Assembly: GCF_954871325.1 (NCBI RefSeq)
Contig: NC_088779.1
Span: 10,852,846-10,916,845 of the forward strand
DNA length: 64,000 nt
Origin: Gordionus sp. m RMFG-2023
Taxonomy: Eukaryota; Nematomorpha; Gordioida; Chordodea; Parachordodidae
Direction: 5' to 3'
In this document: piece by piece, positions 12,201-24,700 of the stretch
How positions within the stretch are numbered: position 1 is the first letter of the stretch
Layout of the letters: every line of letters begins with the position of its first letter
Translations under genes and position numbers: made by a program
Notes under the pieces: model-generated
What the model saw: only the letters and a program-made list of their open reading frames with translations
The model's database searches: none
Told to the model about the DNA's origin: nothing

Positions 12201-12960
12201 AGAATCTTGTGATAAATCTGAATTACAGACATTTTCAGATAACGACAAGTCGTTCATTTATTAATATTGTATGGTTATTGTTAATTAAGAAATATGATAT
12301 TTATATATATGATTTTGTAGGTTATGGAACCCATTGCTACAACTCTTTCAATTTTAGAGAGCGAAGAAAAAATGCTTATGGGATATCTCACTCGTACGAT
12401 AACTATTATAATATTAAAACTTAAAAAAATGGCTTTGAATAATTTCAAGTTTTGTAAGCCGTAATTCCTGAAAAGCATAGATAGAAGAGTTAAAATATTG
12501 CTTACAATTTATTTTTTGATTATCCTTTTTTTCAAATATATTCAAACAAATCTAAAAAATTAAATATATGCTATCCGCAATAATTCACCCACTATTTAAA
12601 TTGGATTGGCCCTGGATAAAATTAGAAGTCAAGAAAAAAAGAATGATAGAACTTATTTCCGTTTGAGAAAAAACCTTGATAAAGAAGGAGCTGAATAAAC
12701 CCCTTCACCCAACAGCAACACACATACCAGAATATTTTCTGATAAAAAAATTTTGATGAGGAAATGAAATGAAGATTCTTATTTTCAAAATTAAGATAAT
12801 TTTCTAAATATTTTTAATAAATTTCCCAAATTAATATTTTTATTTATTAAATATAATATTACTCTCCCAACTTCTGCGCCAATTGAACTTGTGCTAAGCA
12901 CGGAGAAAGCTGTGTTCCGCACTAAGCGCTTTTGTTTGTTTGATTAAATTTTGAAAATTA
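9241..12960 (+). pseudogene. hAT-B transposase, BED-finger type, decayed
   Basis: Recognisable parts in order: a start MSIVLTSSDEND (9241); a BED-type zinc finger with YKCKLCP and SNLKHIK ending at a GTAAAA donor (about 9330-9412); a helical segment with ELQPFPIIECTAFINII (10148-10339); a stretch near 10485-10560 matching the HWI..TLE.. block; PKHHSCSAHTLNL (about 10815-10850); RRKSFYNSVKLIDYLIKE (about 12110-12185); and a dimerisation-domain remnant LPTSAPIELVLSTEKAVF (about 12868-12925). The family cuts and pastes DNA through an RNase H-like fold. Multiple stops, frame changes and the nested insertion show it is dead. The exon-like layout suggests the original gene had introns. Confidence 0.75.
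10879..11977. mobile_element. Non-autonomous element nested in hAT-B
   Basis: Left CATAAGCGTTGCAGGAGGGG, with a 13-G run just after, is inversely related to the right end GGCTACGCCTATG. Flanks AAAAGGCA and GGAAGGTA share AAGG-A, an uncertain TSD. The hAT-B transposase stops at the left edge and resumes right of it, which supports the borders. The interior is AT-rich and non-coding; the GC-rich right arm (11860-11975) reads open on the - strand only by composition. Confidence 0.6.
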
Positions 12961-13405
12961 ATTGTTGCTAAAAATAAATAAAGAAGTTACAAAAAGATGT
13001 TATCTTATATATAATATATTATTTCTGTATAATTTTATTTATATTATAATTATAGATATTAAAATTATTTTATAAAAAGATCTTATCTTTCTTATTATAT
13101 ATTCTTTTTCTATAATTTTATTTATATTATAATTATAGATATGAAAATTTTTTTATATAAAGATCATCTTTTTTATTATATTTTCTTTTTCTATAGTTTT
13201 ATATATATTATATATTGTAAGAAAAAAAAATTTTTTTTGTATATAATATTTAATTTTTAAGTAACGAGCAACCCGTTATTTTTTTGAATAGTCAGTAACG
13301 CACGTTCCTTTTTTAAAAAGGTTACTAGTAACGGTAAATCGTTCCTTTTTAAGATAACAAGTAATGGTAACGTGTTTCATTTTTGTAGTAACGTTTACAG
13401 CACTA

Positions 13406-14634
13406 ATTGTAATTATATTATTAAAAATCTACAAAGATTATCAGAGTTGTATAAAAAGTATCTATATCTATATACTAATTTCGAGGTATTATCTGTTTAT
13501 AGATACTTTAAAGATACATTTTGATATATATATATTTTCCTTTTTAAAAAAAAATAATATTTAAGTGCAAATTTATCTCATATGTATGAGCATATAATTT
13601 AAATAAATATATATTATAAAAATATTAAGACTGAAATATATATTAAAACTTATATATAAAAAGTTATAAATATTATTTTTTTCCCATTTATATTTATAAT
13701 AGATATCAGTTCAAAATTGTGAAGGATACATTTATCATGCAAAGGAATTATAAATCCTTGCTTAGCGACGCCCATTAATTATAAACAATACCATTTAAGC
13801 ATAAAATTATTTTAAGCAATTAAATTTATTTAGAATTTTGTAAAATAATTTTATAGATATTCCGCTAACTTTTAATGAATAAATTAGTTTAATGTAAAAA
13901 TATTTTTTTTAATCTTAAATCTATTTTTGATTTCTATTGAAAAAAACTTATTAAAAAATTTAAAATCTAGCAATAACTTTTATAATTTAGTATTTGATCA
14001 TTTTACTCAAAAAAAAGAAGAATTCTACTTAATATATTTTAATTTTTTATGGTATGATTAATATAAAAATAAAAATAAATTTCAATTGCTTCTCTAATAG
14101 TAAACTTGACGCTTTGTCACAGTAATTGGATAAATTGTGAGACTCTTTATGAGTCCTGATTTATTCAGTTGGAGAATGTAAATTTATTTTTATTTATAAA
14201 TCACAACTTATTGCTTATTTTTTAATTATACCTATTTTTCTAAAATAAAATAAAGAAACTTAAACGTTTACAATATTTATTTGAAAGAAAATAAGAAATA
14301 AAATAAACTAAGAAAATAATACCTAAGTTCTAAAGGCTAAAGGTAAAAACTAATATAATTTTTATAAATAATTTTAGTAAGCGGCACAGCTTGCAAAATT
14401 CCTCACCAAAGATATCAAGAATATTGGTGACAAATGGGATAAACATTAATGCTATGGTCATACTTATTTGCAAGAATTTATATGAACAAATTCCGAAGGC
14501 GTTTCTATTGGGTCGAGCTGAAAAAATTACTAAATTTGTAATTCCAAGCAATTGGAAGACCAACTTTTAAGACTGATGCTATCGATATTTTTGTTGTTGC
14601 TTTAAGAGAAATGATTTGACTCAAGGTTATTTAG
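13406..14634. other. AT-rich stretch without recognised gene
   Basis: Mostly A/T homopolymer-rich DNA. A stretch near 14370-14520 is open for some 40 residues on either strand but shows no family motif. I assign nothing here. Confidence 0.5.
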
Positions 14635-14824
14635 TAGTGTTGTTACCGATTTAAGTCGATTTCGAAAAACGGCCTAATTAAGATTTTAGCCAAGATTTTA
14701 TTTTGTAAGTCCCAAGATTTGGCTAATAGAGGTCCAAACCTTTCTGCCACATATGAGAAAAATCTCCAGGTTTACTTAATATTATTTCAGCAAAAATTTT
14801 AATTGGCTCATTTAAATAACACTA
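14635..14824. mobile_element. MITE-G copy (190 bp)
   Basis: Begins TAGTGTTGTTACCGATT and ends AAATAACACTA, matching the complete copy at 35595-35817 and the copies at 33975 and 59348. Flanks TTATTTAG and TTATTTCC agree at 6 of 8. Internal family words AAGATTTGGC and CAAACCTTTCTGCCA are present. Non-coding. Confidence 0.8.
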
Positions 14825-16881
14825 TTATTTCCAATATTAGCAATTTTCAAGTTTTTAAAATATGTTACTAACCTTTGCATTGCCTTGGGAATCGGTTATT
14901 TCTAATATGTAGTGTAAAGGATGTTGTACTTGGGAATCTGACAATAAGGAATAATTAATACATTTTGTAAGATAATATGCAATTTTTCAGTAGAGTAGAG
15001 AAGGCGAATACTTTTGCTTCGAAGTGCCAGCAACCATTCATGGCACAGATACAGATTCTTTGTTAAAAAATGAATCTTAGATACAGGCACTAATATATTT
15101 TTCAAAATATCAAAAAGATACAAGATAAAGTATATTGGTATCTTTTGCCTAATTAGAATACAAGATACTTTTAAATTATCATTACCAATTAAATTAAAAT
15201 AGTTTATATAATACAGTTTTTATTATTTATTTTGAGCATAATATATGCATATAATAAGTATGAATATTTACAATAATTAATAAAATTTTTAATGATCAGT
15301 TAATTAAAATAATCAGGCATTTTAATATTAGTAATAGCCCATTCTTATCATAGGGGAAGGGAGACTAGTATTTTTAATGGGAATATTAATTTGCAAAAGA
15401 GTTTTTAAAATAGATTCATTATTTTATAAGAAAATCAAATTTTTTAAATAATTTATCATTAGACCTTTGACGTTTCAGCGTACATAACATTGTGTCAAAA
15501 CTAAATAACCATTCAATTGGAGCTGATGAAGGTATTGCAGTATTATATTTATAAAAAAAATTCTTTAAGGATAATAATTAAGCACTTATAATGTATTTCT
15601 ACTTTATTTAATATAATTTTAAACCTCCAGCTCAATGTTATTTGTATTATTGAACTTAGCAACATTTGTTTCACCAAAAAAAGATCACTATTTTCTTCCT
15701 TATATGTTAAATCTATTAATGTTATAGTTTGAACTTAATTATATACATTGGTTCTACATTTAGGGCTTCTTTTATTAATATATTTTAAAAGTATTTTTTT
15801 TATCATCCGACTCAATCCACAAGTTCTTAAAATATGGATCCGATATTAATGTCACAAAAGCCTCATTATATTAAAATCATAGGAAAATATTTCCTTAAAA
15901 TCTTTTAAACCATCTTGGGTAGATTTTAATAAATGTAGGCAATATTGTTAACTTGAATTTTTAAGATAACCTATGCCCCTTTTAACTACACATAAATAAT
16001 GTACTTTAATATGTTTAACAAATTTAGTATTTAATCCTTTATCATTTTTTTGTTTGAATCAAATTCCATAATTTAAATTTCATTACCATCTTCTTCACTA
16101 TCATGAGTGTATCATTCTACAAATTAAAAAATATTACATAAAATTGATAATGGTGTTCTATCTAATCAAATTCAATTGGCAAAAGATTGCCTGATTAATT
16201 TAAGAAGTATAATTTAAATTATTTTTTTTATTATTTTTTAATCCTAATAAATAATAACACTGAATTTTTGGATGTTTTTTCTAATGCACAAGATTGAAGG
16301 AGAGAAATCTATCTTTTGTTCAAATTTCTAGACTTCAAACATTACAATCCAAAAAGGAGAGGTGTATATACTTTCATCATTAAATATAATATATTATTTT
16401 AACTTTAAAACCAATGTGTTTTTGCTATACATTATTTGATTATTATGCAAAATCAAACATCATTTTTACTCCAAAGGAAATGGCGCAAAAGTCAATCGTT
16501 AAACATGATTTCGAATATCTGTGAATTTTGCCATTTAAATTCAAATCAAATTTTGAAGAAATGTTAATGTATCTAAATATTTATAAGATGACTAAAACGA
16601 GGGATGTAATTATTACACGTGTCCTATAAGTTAAAAAATCTTAAGATTTGTCAGATTCTGAGGATTGTAAATTTAGTTAATTAAAATTTTTTACTAAGAC
16701 ATCATTTAGCTTCTTCTTCTGATGATGATGAAGATAATTCTGAGACTTATGATTCAGAATGAAAAAACTATTATTTTACCTTATCGTCTACTTTTAAAAT
16801 TTATTTAACAATTTTATATAAATATTTATTAACCATTCTTACTACCTCATGTACTGACTAAAGGGTCATGATTAAAATTAT
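14825..16881. other. AT-rich stretch without recognised gene
   Basis: Contains inverted GATACAAGAT/AATACAAGATAC words near 15113-15175, similar to the word in the hAT-D intron at 18040-18065, so a worn transposon end is possible. Near 16700-16760 a short frame encodes an acidic SSSDDDEDNSE tail. Neither is enough for a gene call. Confidence 0.45.
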
Positions 16882-16889
16882 GTTAAATA

Positions 16890-19800
16890 CAGGGCCGTAG
16901 CCACGGGGAGGCCCCGGGGGGGCTCCCCCCAAAGCAATTTTTGGCCCCCAAACCTGGCCCCCAGAAAAAATCGTTGGCCCCCAAAAATTTATCTGGCCCC
17001 CCCAAATTTAAAATTTTTTTTTAGAATTGATTATTTTTATATTTTTAATATAAATTTTGAATATTTATTCAAAAATATTCAAAAAACATGCCTATTTAGA
17101 ATTGATTATTTTTATAATTTTAAAATAAATTTTGAATATTTATTCCACAAACATGTCTAGTTTGTAAAAGTTTTTCTATCCTGTTTTATTTTAATTTTTA
17201 CCCAATATTAAATTATCATTCATTCATTTTTTTTTCATTTGTTTTTGTTGTGTATAACATTCTCTATAGGTATCACATTTATATTATAATATATAACCAG
17301 TTATTTTATTTTACAACGTTTATTTTAAAATTATGAAGAAACAATCAGTTATTAACTCTTATTTTAAGTTAAAGTTAAACAAATGTCAAGCAACATCACT
17401 TCTACAAACTACTAGTAATACTACATCAGAAATTTCAGAAACTGATTCTTCTCATAGTTAGTATAAATTTATATTATTATTTCATGACTTATATGATATT
17501 GATATAGGGCAATACCTATATATTATTATTTCATATATATTTATTTTATATAAGATAAGAGACAGACATTTATTATTAATATTATCATTTTTGTATAATA
17601 ATTTTAATTATTAAAATAAATATATTCACTCATATTTCAAGATATGAATGAAGCTAATAATCTAGAAAATGATCCTCACTACACTCAGGAGGAGGAAGAT
17701 GGTAAATAGTTTAAAATTTAACCCAAATTTTTCTATTTATATATTTTTGACAATATCAATAGGAGTAGGAGATTATGGTGTTTCATTATTACATTTTGAT
17801 TTTAAAACAAATAAAGACGAAGAAGAGACTCAATCATCTTCATCTAGCAGCTCAGTCTCTCATTGTCAAGAGGAAACTAGTAATTGATTTATAAATATAA
17901 AAATATAAAATTTTTTTGTTAATCTTTAAAGATATAATGTTTATGACCTTTTTCTAGTTTTTAATACTGAATATCTATATTTTTACTGATCAACTTTACT
18001 GATAATCTTCATCAGGGTTGGGCACTACAGTATAGCAAATACTTGTATCTTAAATACAAGATAAATTTTGTGTTTGTTCATTTTCAGCATGCCCTTCCTT
18101 CGCCCATCCTGATGACCATTATTATTTATGACCCTTTCCCTCATTACAATTTATTAATTATAATATTTTTAGTGTCAAAAAAGTCCTTTAATGGTTCAAT
18201 TCGAATCCCAGGTGACCTTGGCCAGAATAAACCAAATCAAATCAAATTAAACAATTACGCGAAAAAAGATATCCATGGAATGCAAAGATCATTTCAAAAA
18301 TCATGGTATAGAGGCCGAGACTGGTTGGAGTATAGTGTAGAAGCTGACGCTGCCTTTTGTTTTCCATGTAGGAAATACTTGTGTAATCCAAGTGATGAAT
18401 TTGGACAAATGGGGTTCAGAAATTGGAAAAATGCGTTAGCTGCCAAGAAGGGACTGCTAAAACACGAGAGCTCAAAAGCTCATTTAAATTCAATTACAAT
18501 ATGGCATGATAAAATCAAAATATAAACAAAGGTACAGAAATAACTAAAATGTTGGGAGGTGATCAATTTACTCGTAATCAATATTATATCAAATCAATAT
18601 TTGATTTGATGCTATTTCTTAGCATACAAGAGCTACCTTTCCGTGGGACTGGTTCAACAAATATTACGGATGCTGCAAAAGATGAAAACATAATTTATTC
18701 TTCTGGGCTATTTATAGCAATGTTTTCTCTCCACCATCCAAAAAGACCCTGAATTAAATAAAATTATGAAATTTATACCCCAAAATGCCCAGTAAACATC
18801 ACCACAGATTCAAAACGAAGTAATATCCATTATGACAGATATGGTGCTTGAACATATTTCAGACAAATATAATAAAAGCGAGATGCCTTTTTTTGTCTTA
18901 AGGCTGATGAGACAAAAGATACTTCAGGTTGTGAAAACCTGAGTAATAATTCGCTATATTTTTTCTAGAGAAATCCAAGAAAATTTAATAGGAATCATTA
19001 ATTTAGAGTGTCTTTCTGCTGAAAGTATAACAGATTGCATTTTAAAGCAACTTAATGATCTAAATCTTAATTCAGCTAATATAATAAGCCAGGCATATGA
19101 TGCAAACGTTATGTCTGGCCGAAATAGAGGAGTGCAAAAACTTCTTCAAAAAAAAATTAATAAAAATGTTCCTTTTATACATTGCTACAACCACAAGTTG
19201 CATCTTGTGGTTCAAAATTGGTATAATAATATTGTTATTATTTCTAATTTTTTTAATTTATCAAATGCAATATATAATTTTTTCAGGCGTTTTAACGTAT
19301 CCTGTAAATATACAGGCCACACCCTTAAGAGACTTTTAGACCAGAGGTGGATTGGTCATTTAGATCGCATTATTTATGAGAATTTTGAGGCTATTGGTGA
19401 AGTATTATTTTACTTTTCTAATAGAACTCTTAATTCAGAGGTTTCAATTCATGATTCAGTCGAAGGCTCTGGTCTTTTATCTCAATGTATTAATATAAAT
19501 TACATTATATTAGCCATCATAATTTATGAGATATTAATTACAATAGATCCACTAAATAAGTATCTACAATCAGTAGGTACTAATCTAGTGGATGCTAAAA
19601 ATTGTATTGATTCTACTATCAATATATTAAAAAATAAAAGAAGTGATAATTCTTTTGCTTTGATTATGATTAAGGCTGAAAAACTTTTATCAAAATTTAA
19701 TCTTACTCCCCAAAAATCATCACGGGTACGTAAAACGCCTAAAAATTTTCAAGATTTTTTAGTTGATAACAAACTAGAATTCGATTGTGAAAAAGACTCC

Positions 19801-20530
19801 AATTGGAGTTTTTTAAAAAGGATATATTATGAAATTATAGATAACTTTGTGGATCGTTTTTTAGACCGATTTACAGAAGATGATTTTAATCTTTTTTAAT
19901 CTTTTAATACATTGTCCCCCCTTGACCCTGATTATTTTTTATCAGATAAAATGGCCCCATTAAAATCCCTGTTAAACTTAAATATGGAAACACTGCATCA
20001 TAAAATGAAGCTAGCTTCGGAAGCTAAAGAAAATCATAATTTTGAAAATATCTTACATATTATGTATAAAAAAAATATAATCATGCATTTAAAGAATTAT
20101 ATAAATGCTACTCAGCAAGATAATCATTGGGATATCAACGGCTTCTTGTGAGGCCTCGTTCTCTACATTAAAGAGAGTTTTATCGAGCAGTAGAAGAGTC
20201 TATGAAGGATAAACGTAAACAAAATTTAGTATTAATGGCGTATGAAAAAAGAATAACGCAGAATTTATCTTTTAGTTCATTTATATTAAAATTTAAAAAT
20301 AAAAATCGCCGTATTCTATTATAGTAATATTTTGTTTTGTATATGCATATTATAGTATTATTTGTTTTGTATATCCATATTATAGTATTATTTTGTTATT
20401 AAATTTTTAATAAAAATAGGAAAAAATTTCTTTGAATGCGTAATTATTTGTTTGATTTTAAAAAAATAGTGCCCCCCTCCCCAAGTAAGCACTTGGCCCC
20501 CCTAAGTGAAAATTCCTCGCTACGGCCCTG
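16890..20530 (+). mobile_element. hAT-D: complete-ended hAT transposon (TTF/ZMYM type)
   Basis: Left end CAGGGCCGTAGCCACGGGG and right end CGCTACGGCCCTG are inverted repeats. GTTAAATA flanks both sides exactly (16882-16889 and 20531-20538), a perfect 8-bp target duplication. GC-rich GGCCCCCC words follow both ends. The transposase lies on the + strand and has decayed, so although both ends are whole the copy can no longer move itself. The unchanged TSD suggests insertion more recent than hAT-B or hAT-E. Confidence 0.93.
17333..20210 (+). pseudogene. hAT-D transposase with TTF-type zinc finger, decayed
   Basis: Upstream short exons are likely: MKKQSVINSYFKLK at 17333, MNEANNLENDPHYTQEEED before a GTAAAT donor at about 17701, and an acidic Ser-rich stretch (17800-17887). 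The TTF zinc-finger region (about 18175-18520) has IPGDLG, SWYRGRDWLEYS and DAAFCFPCRKYLC. Then come ELPFRGTGS (18630), ADETKD with the first catalytic Asp (18903), AYDANVMSGRNRGVQ with the second (19095), HCYNHKLHLVVQ, and SCEASFSTLKRVLSSSRR with the catalytic Glu and dimerisation helix (20137-20190). All three acidic positions are recognisable, but stops and frame changes separate the parts. Confidence 0.85.
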
Positions 20531-20538
20531 GTTAAATA

Positions 20539-21676
20539 AGACAAGACTTCGTTGTACCATGAAAGATTCATTTCTTAATAATTTATTCATTTTATCAATG
20601 GAAAAAAATTAACTTAAAGAATCAAATATTTATAAAATTATAAATCCTTCACTTTCTCTTCTCCTAATTTGTCTAACTAAATTATTAATTTTAAAATAAT
20701 ATTTTTAAAGTATATATTATTTACATTTTATTTATATTATATATTAAAGATTGATGCAATAAAAATTATTTTTGAAATTTATGGGAATAATTAAGCATTT
20801 TTATCAAGGGGGGGGGGGTGTACTTTTCAAGGAAGGGGGTATTCTGCTTCAATCGCTCAGAAAGTGTAGGGGCCAGCAGTACCCACCTAAATAAATTTGC
20901 CACCTTCGGCGATATTTCTACATTATTAATTATACTTTTTTAATTATAAAAATAGTCCCTTCATAAATTTTAAAAAAATAATTTAAATTATTAATTCTCT
21001 ATTAACAACTATCAAAATATTTTGAATATTTTTTAGAACATGAATTCAATTTAAAAACTCAGATTTACAATGAATGCATTATTATAGTGTTTGGCATGAA
21101 TATGAGTTTACTAATAGAATCTCTAACCCTTTTAAATTACTCTTAAAAGGATAGCAATATCATTATATTATAATAAGTTTATTATAAAAGCATTATTTTT
21201 ACAGCAATCCACTTTACACTATTTCATCTAAAAAAATTTTAAATGACCGCCCAATAAATTCATCATGCCTCTAGTCTAAACCCCTTGAATGCTACACCCT
21301 AACCCTCCTCTCCTCAAAAAATATTGGACTGTTTCTACTCCAGACCCAATGACTAATGCACATCACAAAATTTAAAACTACAGCAATTTTTATATAGCTA
21401 TTGAGCTTTAATATAAAAATAATATATTAGCACATTTAATGGATTCGTTGAATATTTTATTATTTTTATCTTTTTTTAAAAAAAAATATCATTGCTAAAA
21501 TAGAAATATCATGATTGATTATTTGCAATGTCATGGTTTGACATTTTATTCTCACATGAATTTTAATGGAAAATAGTTTATGAAATTGCCTGACTTGACA
21601 TGTGATAGGTAGCAATCTTGCGATTTTAGCGAAAATCTAGTGTATTTCCCTACTTATTAGGATCGGGTTACAAAAA
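20539..21676. other. AT-rich spacer upstream of RCC1
   Basis: No gene seen. It contains a 10-G run near 20811 and AT-rich DNA up to the first RCC1 exon; the promoter must lie in its right part, but no clear TATA or initiator can be singled out. Confidence 0.5.
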
Positions 21677-21702
21677 ATGAGCGCGGCTATTCAAAAAAAA
21701 AA

Positions 21703-24700
21703 ATGAAATGGTTAGTAATATATAAATTATATTGTTACAAATATTCATATTTAGAAAAGGAGAAAAATACATACGGACGATTCAGAAAAAAATCGGAAAC
21801 GACATAGTAAAATAATAGATATTAGACCCTTAAGCCAAAAAATCTGTAAAGGTTATATTTTTTAGAATATTATGATAATAAATATTTTTATTAACTAAAT
21901 TAGTTGCAATGATAATTATTATCCAGAGTTCACGAATTTCATTATAAATTATCAAAGTATCATATTTTAAGTACTTAAAGTTGTAACCCATCTTCAATTC
22001 AATTATATCCTTTATTAATTACAACAAGATGAGTTACTATTTTAAGTTCTCAAAATATCTTACTTTATTAATTTATTTTATTATTTTACAAATTATTGAA
22101 TATACATCATTAATATATTTAAAATGTTAAATGGAATATCAATGAAATTTGTGATTTTTGAATAATGTTTTTATTATTAGATGATGAAAGTAAAAACGAA
22201 TCAAAAGAAGATAATCAAATTAAAAAACGTTATTCTAAATATAAGCAAACACTAAAATCAAATTTTGTTGAAAATGGGTTTTCAAAATTAGATTCCTATA
22301 AAACTGAAGTATTGGCTCTTGGCGAAGGTGATGTTGGCCAATTAGGATTAGGAGAAGATGTACTTAGTGCTACTTATCCAAAAACAATAAAAGATTTAAT
22401 TTTTAAAGATGATAAAATTGTAAAAATATTTGCAGGTGGTATGCATTCCATCTGTTTAAGTAACAATAAAAAGGTTTTTAAAACTATTATATAAGATAAT
22501 TTTTATTTTGTAAAAAGTTATATTCCTTTGGTTGTAATGATGATGGAGCATTAGGAAGATTTTGTGAGAATGATGAATTAGAAAAGGTTCCCAGAGAAAT
22601 AGAATTTGAATACAATATTGACATTATTAATATAACAACTGGAGATTCACATTCATCAGCATTGACTAACAATGGAAAGGTTTATACTTGGGGTGTTTTT
22701 AGGGTACAATATTTATTACCATTTATTGTTATTTTTTTCATTATCTCTTAAGTTAGCTTGTTATTATTATTAAGATAATTTGTATATAAACTTATGAAAC
22801 TTAATATTGATTTTACTTTCCATAAATCTTGTTGTTAACTTAATATCTAGTAATCTTACAATTTTTCTAAAAACTTAGATTCTTCAAATGTCAGGTAAGG
22901 CCTTTATTTTTCAACAATTGTTTGCTTTTATATATAATTTTAAAAGATTATAGCTTTCTCTTCTATTTAATTAAAATCAATATTTTCTTGTATCTTATTA
23001 ATATGATTTATTATCTAACTATAATTTTTTTGAAAGATATCCTTTAAATATTGGGCTCCACTTTTTAAAATATTTTTCTTAATTTTTGCCACAACTATAA
23101 AGCTTAACTAAATATATTATTTAATTTAGGATGAAAATGGAATCCTAGGACTTATCTCTAATAAAGTTGAAAGAAAGCCAGTTCTTATAGACACAGAACC
23201 AGTTGAATCAATTGTTGAGATCAGCTCAGGAAATAATCATATGCTCTTGTTAACAAACCATGGAATCGTTTTGTCTTTAGGATCTAGTGAACAGGGTCAA
23301 TTAGGCAGAATCCCAGCTAGATCTTGTACTAAAGAACAACGTCGTGGAATAGGTTCACAAATATTTAATAGCAGTTGTATATCCTAAGAAGGGGGGGGGG
23401 TTAAGTTGTAACATCATTAAGTTGGCACATGGTGCCCCACAAAATATTGTCTCAAGCTGTATGTAAAAATTTAGCCTTCCTTTTTTGTAAATGGGAACTC
23501 TGGGGTTATCTGCTTTGCCTCTTGTAATGACTAAAATAGACTAATTTAAATCAATCCACAAATTTTTTGTGTTATGAAGCTCTGCAAATTCGTTTTTTTT
23601 AGTCTAAGCTTAATCCAAATTGTTTATCAGATTTTTAAGCTTGGCTTGGCCCAAAATTTATATTTATTTTTAAGTTCAGCCTTTTTTAGGCCTGATGGAC
23701 TTGCCCAAAATTTTTATTAAAAAAATAAAATAATTAAAGAGCATTTTAAGAAATAAAAAAGGATGTGCTTGATCTAATCCAGGCCCCAATCTTTCCAGTA
23801 TAAATCTGTTTATTTTTCAAAAAATCGCCTGTGTCTTAAATAGTTCATCTTTTCAGAGACATGTGACTGGCCCTAAGTTTTTTTTAAAAAATATGCCCAG
23901 GCTGTGCCGTATAAGCTATAAAAATTGAATATAAATGTAATATAGTTTTTAAAAATTTGGGTTAGGTCTTAGAATAAAAAAACCCATGTCAGGTCGAAAA
24001 TATTGTTTTTAAAAAATCTGGACTGGGCCATGCAAATCATACATCTGCGTGTCTCTGGTATATTAATGCCATATTTTAAAAAAATGAAAATTTAAAAAAG
24101 AATTTTTACCTTTTTTTATTTTAAATATGTGAAATTAATAATCAAAATAATTACAAAATGCAAAACAATGAATTTCCTAGATGAATAAAATATCGAATAC
24201 TGTTATTAATTATATTTATTCCTCTGTTGAATACATAATGATTAGAGGTATACCAATACTAGACATCTTCCATATCCTGTTCATGGGCTGGATATGGGCC
24301 TAATAATATATTTGCTTGTGGGCCTGGGTTATTAAATCTTTTTTAATGGGCTGGTTTTGGACTTATTTTAAAAATTTAGTTTATTTAAAACAGTTGCAGA
24401 ATATTGCAATTTTTTTCTTCTAATAATAATATATCTCAGAATTGTAAGCAAAATAGTTGCCTAAATACATTTAAATATGTTTATTTTCATTAAATACAAT
24501 TAATTAAAATTTTGGATATTGATTTGGGCCAGGCATAAATTTTTTGAAACTTATGGGCTACGGAATTTTTTCTAATAATAAATATCGGCTGCTTAAACAT
24601 TTTTTTTACTGTGGGCCTGGGTCAAGCTTGAACAAAAATTTATGCCTATGAAGGCCTTGACCAAATACAACTTTTTGGAGCACAATCCTATCTGATATTA

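Larger units (their letters stand above)
8849..13405 (+). mobile_element. hAT-B: long decayed hAT transposon
   Basis: Left end TAGTGCTGTAAAGTAACG and right end CGTTTACAGCACTA are inverted repeats, with further GTAACG/CGTTAC words just inside both ends. Flanks ATTGCAAT and ATTGTAAT agree at 7 of 8 positions (the exact cut is uncertain by one base). Inside, pieces of one hAT transposase lie in order on the + strand, and a further 1.1-kb element sits within it (10879-11977). Shorter relatives occur at 26104-27096 and as a 65-bp end at 30400. Confidence 0.85.

Noticed and set aside
18180-18215. GGTTCAATTCGAATCCC, resembling a tRNA T-arm
   Set aside because: No acceptor, D or anticodon stem can be placed around it, and it lies in the hAT-D transposase reading frame.
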